This document shows, one piece after another, positions 62,031-64,000 of a stretch of 64,000 nt of DNA (its first letter is position 1; each line of letters opens with the position of its first letter). The notes beneath the pieces were generated by a model. The model was not told where the DNA came from, did no database searches, and was given only the letters and a program-made list of their open reading frames with translations. The position numbers and the translations under genes are program-made. Source of the stretch: Hyaloperonospora brassicae (lineage: Eukaryota > Oomycota > Peronosporomycetes > Peronosporales > Peronosporaceae); contig CANTFL010001407.1 in the NCBI GenBank assembly GCA_947650285.1, positions 62,001-126,000 on the forward strand. Reading direction: 5' to 3'.

Positions 62031-63046
62031 TAGTCAAGTCCCTAAAATTATTTTTTGCTGCTCGGCTACATTTTTTTCATAGTCGTATTACGTTATCCAA
62101 ATGATGAATCTTTCCGAGTAGGTTGTAAGAAAAACGCTTATATCTTAATCGTTAAGTTACTTCGTGAATATAAATGTTTTGTCATTTCAATTTGAATGGG
62201 GTGCACCATTTATCAAAGAGACGGTCAAGCTAGTCACTCAACTCTTCGAGCCAATTAGCAGAGTGAACGTATTATCCCACCATACAAAATTTTTGTTTTG
62301 CGAGATTTGGGATATTGATATGAGCAATCTTGTCGGTCTAACGTTTCCAAAATATATTCTATTTGACAGGTATTGACACTGTGTTCACAGATTCGATTTC
62401 ATAAAAACGCTTAATTTCTGGCATCTATGAATCTTGTCAAATACATGAAGCCATGCTTTAATGGATGATAGAATCACCTACACTATACAGCGCTCAGAAA
62501 TGTAAGCCACTTCACTTCTGCCTGATTTTATTATCACTTTTTATATAATATTTAATATACATAGCAAACCAGAGGGCAAAATTTATCCATTTATATATGA
62601 GAATTTGATAACGCTTGTGATCCGTTAACTTTTTTATAAGTTATTATATAAGATCGCGCAATATCTTATGTGCTGTTTTTAAATTTGCTAAATAAAAACG
62701 TTCGAGTTTAAAAAATTTTTATTCCAAATTCGAGACGTAAGTATCTTCAAGTTAATTGTTTATAGTGCGTACATAATTTTTACCCCGAACGTCCGCTATT
62801 AAATTGATATCAAAAGGAAGGATATCAAATGACGTCTGACTGAAATATTCATTGACATCAAGGGGAGATGTAGTCCGAGACATTCTGCCGTCTCCATGTA
62901 TTAGATCCTATTCGTTGTGCAGAAACAATATTTAATAATGGCGAAGTCAACCTCGCAAAATTGCGGATAAGCGATTTAATGTTTCGGTTGCTTATTCTTG
63001 CAAGCCAACGAAGGGATAATAATTCTAATCACAGGCTTTCTCTTAC
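62031..63046. other. AT-rich stretch, no recognised gene
   Basis: One 70-codon plus frame at 62164-62376 without motifs. Confidence 0.4.
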
Positions 63047-63408
63047 AGGGAACGACCCTACCAGATGACTGTTAAGACCTTGTGTAAATTGGACACAAGG
63101 CTGCATACTTCTGAATATTCGTACACGATAAGTGAGAAGGAGCGAGGATGTAGACAGAACTAGACGGACCTTTATTAGATAAATAGTAGAACTGTATTTA
63201 GCATATTTATGTTTATTTGATATACTACCCTCTTCTTCATCTAACTATATTAAACTACAATTTTGTCTGTCCTTTCCTTGCTCACCACTCATGACGTGCA
63301 TCCAGCAACAATTATTAATTAATTTAATTAGTTTACTGTGAAGTCTATCCAAGCAGTGGGACAACCACGAATTTTACCCTCGGGGGTAAGATTAGCAACA
63401 TTACCCAT
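63047..63408 (-). repeat. LTR-like relic related to that at 23.7 kb
   Basis: Shares CATCTAACTATATTAAACTA, the LTR core at 63281-63320 (CTCACCACTCATGACGTGCA) and TTTACCCTCGGGGGTAAGAT with the inverted copy at 23695-23985. Edges approximate. Confidence 0.4.
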
Positions 63409-64000
63409 TATGTGAGTGATTATAATTAAATATTATCCAAAAAAAGAATTCATTAAAATTTGATACGAATATATCGATTTTTGTATATTATAGTTTTGCG
63501 CTTATCTTGTGTGTTTGTCAGTTAAGGTGGCTTAAGCTCTTCGTAAATGATTTTTAAAAGTCCAATCTCGTTCAAGTGCTTAAGATCGAGTATTGATCTT
63601 TGAGCAGAATTGTACTATGATGCCGATTGTTCTTTGTCACATAATCGTGCGGTCCAGCGTTGAAACCATAATTCTTGAATATATGACCTCTTAAACTGCC
63701 CCCAAAAAATGTTTTTGAGTCCATTTCTAATTTGCTGCGTGCTATTGCAAGCTAATCTTGGAATCACTTGCGCGATATGGTTCAAACTTCTCGGGGTGGC
63801 TTTCTCAGTCGTTACAGCACAGACCGAGATCGTGCTTCTGCACGTTTAAGAATTATAAAGTTAGTCATCGTGACGCTTTAAAATCTGGTACGTATAAGGT
63901 GTGCTTATGCCGCAAATGCTAGGAGAAAAACTTAGATGTGTTTGTCGCCCAATCAGTTTTCGAGCAAATCTATCACTTAAACTATCTTAAGCTTCATGAT
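63409..64000. other. Window end, no recognised gene
   Basis: No frame above 60 codons and no motif recognised. Confidence 0.4.

Noticed and set aside
1..64000. tRNA or rRNA genes and CRISPR-type arrays
   Set aside because: None seen by eye on either strand; a covariance-model scan was not possible.

Overview
The window looks like a repeat-dominated, gene-poor stretch of an oomycete genome, probably a downy mildew or Phytophthora relative. That is inferred from recalled resemblance of the gag, protease and pol sequences to oomycete Ty3/gypsy elements; no search was run. I recognise no ordinary host gene in 64 kb. Composition is bimodal: moderately GC-rich mobile elements sit in AT-rich, apparently non-coding DNA. 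Almost everything annotatable is a retroelement or its remains, and nearly every gene is broken by stops or frameshifts.

Layout. 1-1670: gag end and 5' LTR of a minus-strand gypsy element (A), cut by the window edge. 1677-2600: plus-strand MULE-type transposase relic between A and the next insertion. 2690-10321: gypsy element B with both LTRs and a fairly readable gag-PR-RT-RH-IN-chromodomain series on the minus strand. 10.3-34.2 kb: AT-rich desert holding solo or decayed LTRs (13.4, 19.6, 20.9, 23.7, 28.9 kb), a 1.5 kb element with ~270 bp inverted repeats (15.19-16.71 kb) and a Ty1/copia relic (31.4-32.4 kb). 34215-41912: gypsy element C, same family as A, flanked by the 5 bp duplication ACTAT, with nearly identical LTR bodies but a badly decayed interior. 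43.4-44.6 kb: copia RNase H relic. 48542-56183: a third gypsy family, F, with short LTRs. 58.8-62.0 kb: truncated decayed copy (E) of the B family. 63.05-63.41 kb: another LTR relic.

How the parts fit. Gypsy elements A, B, C, F and E are all read on the minus strand, each opening with LTR then PBS then gag, followed by protease, RT, RNase H and integrase; B, C and E end in a chromodomain, F does not visibly. A, B and F share the primer-binding site TGGTAGCAC and so probably the same tRNA primer.

Most interesting signal. B, C and F (and E) carry a second long coding frame on the opposite strand, between their 3' LTR and the end of pol, running tail-to-tail with pol or overlapping it. In the B family this plus-strand frame is conserved between B and E through synonymous and conservative changes. 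In C it lies partly opposite the chromodomain. In F it encodes an Arg/Ser-repeat domain followed by a coiled coil. I know of no description of such an antisense gene in oomycete gypsy elements, which makes it the best candidate here for an undescribed system. A second oddity is that the LTR pairs of C and F match almost perfectly in their bodies but diverge sharply in their last 6-20 bp.
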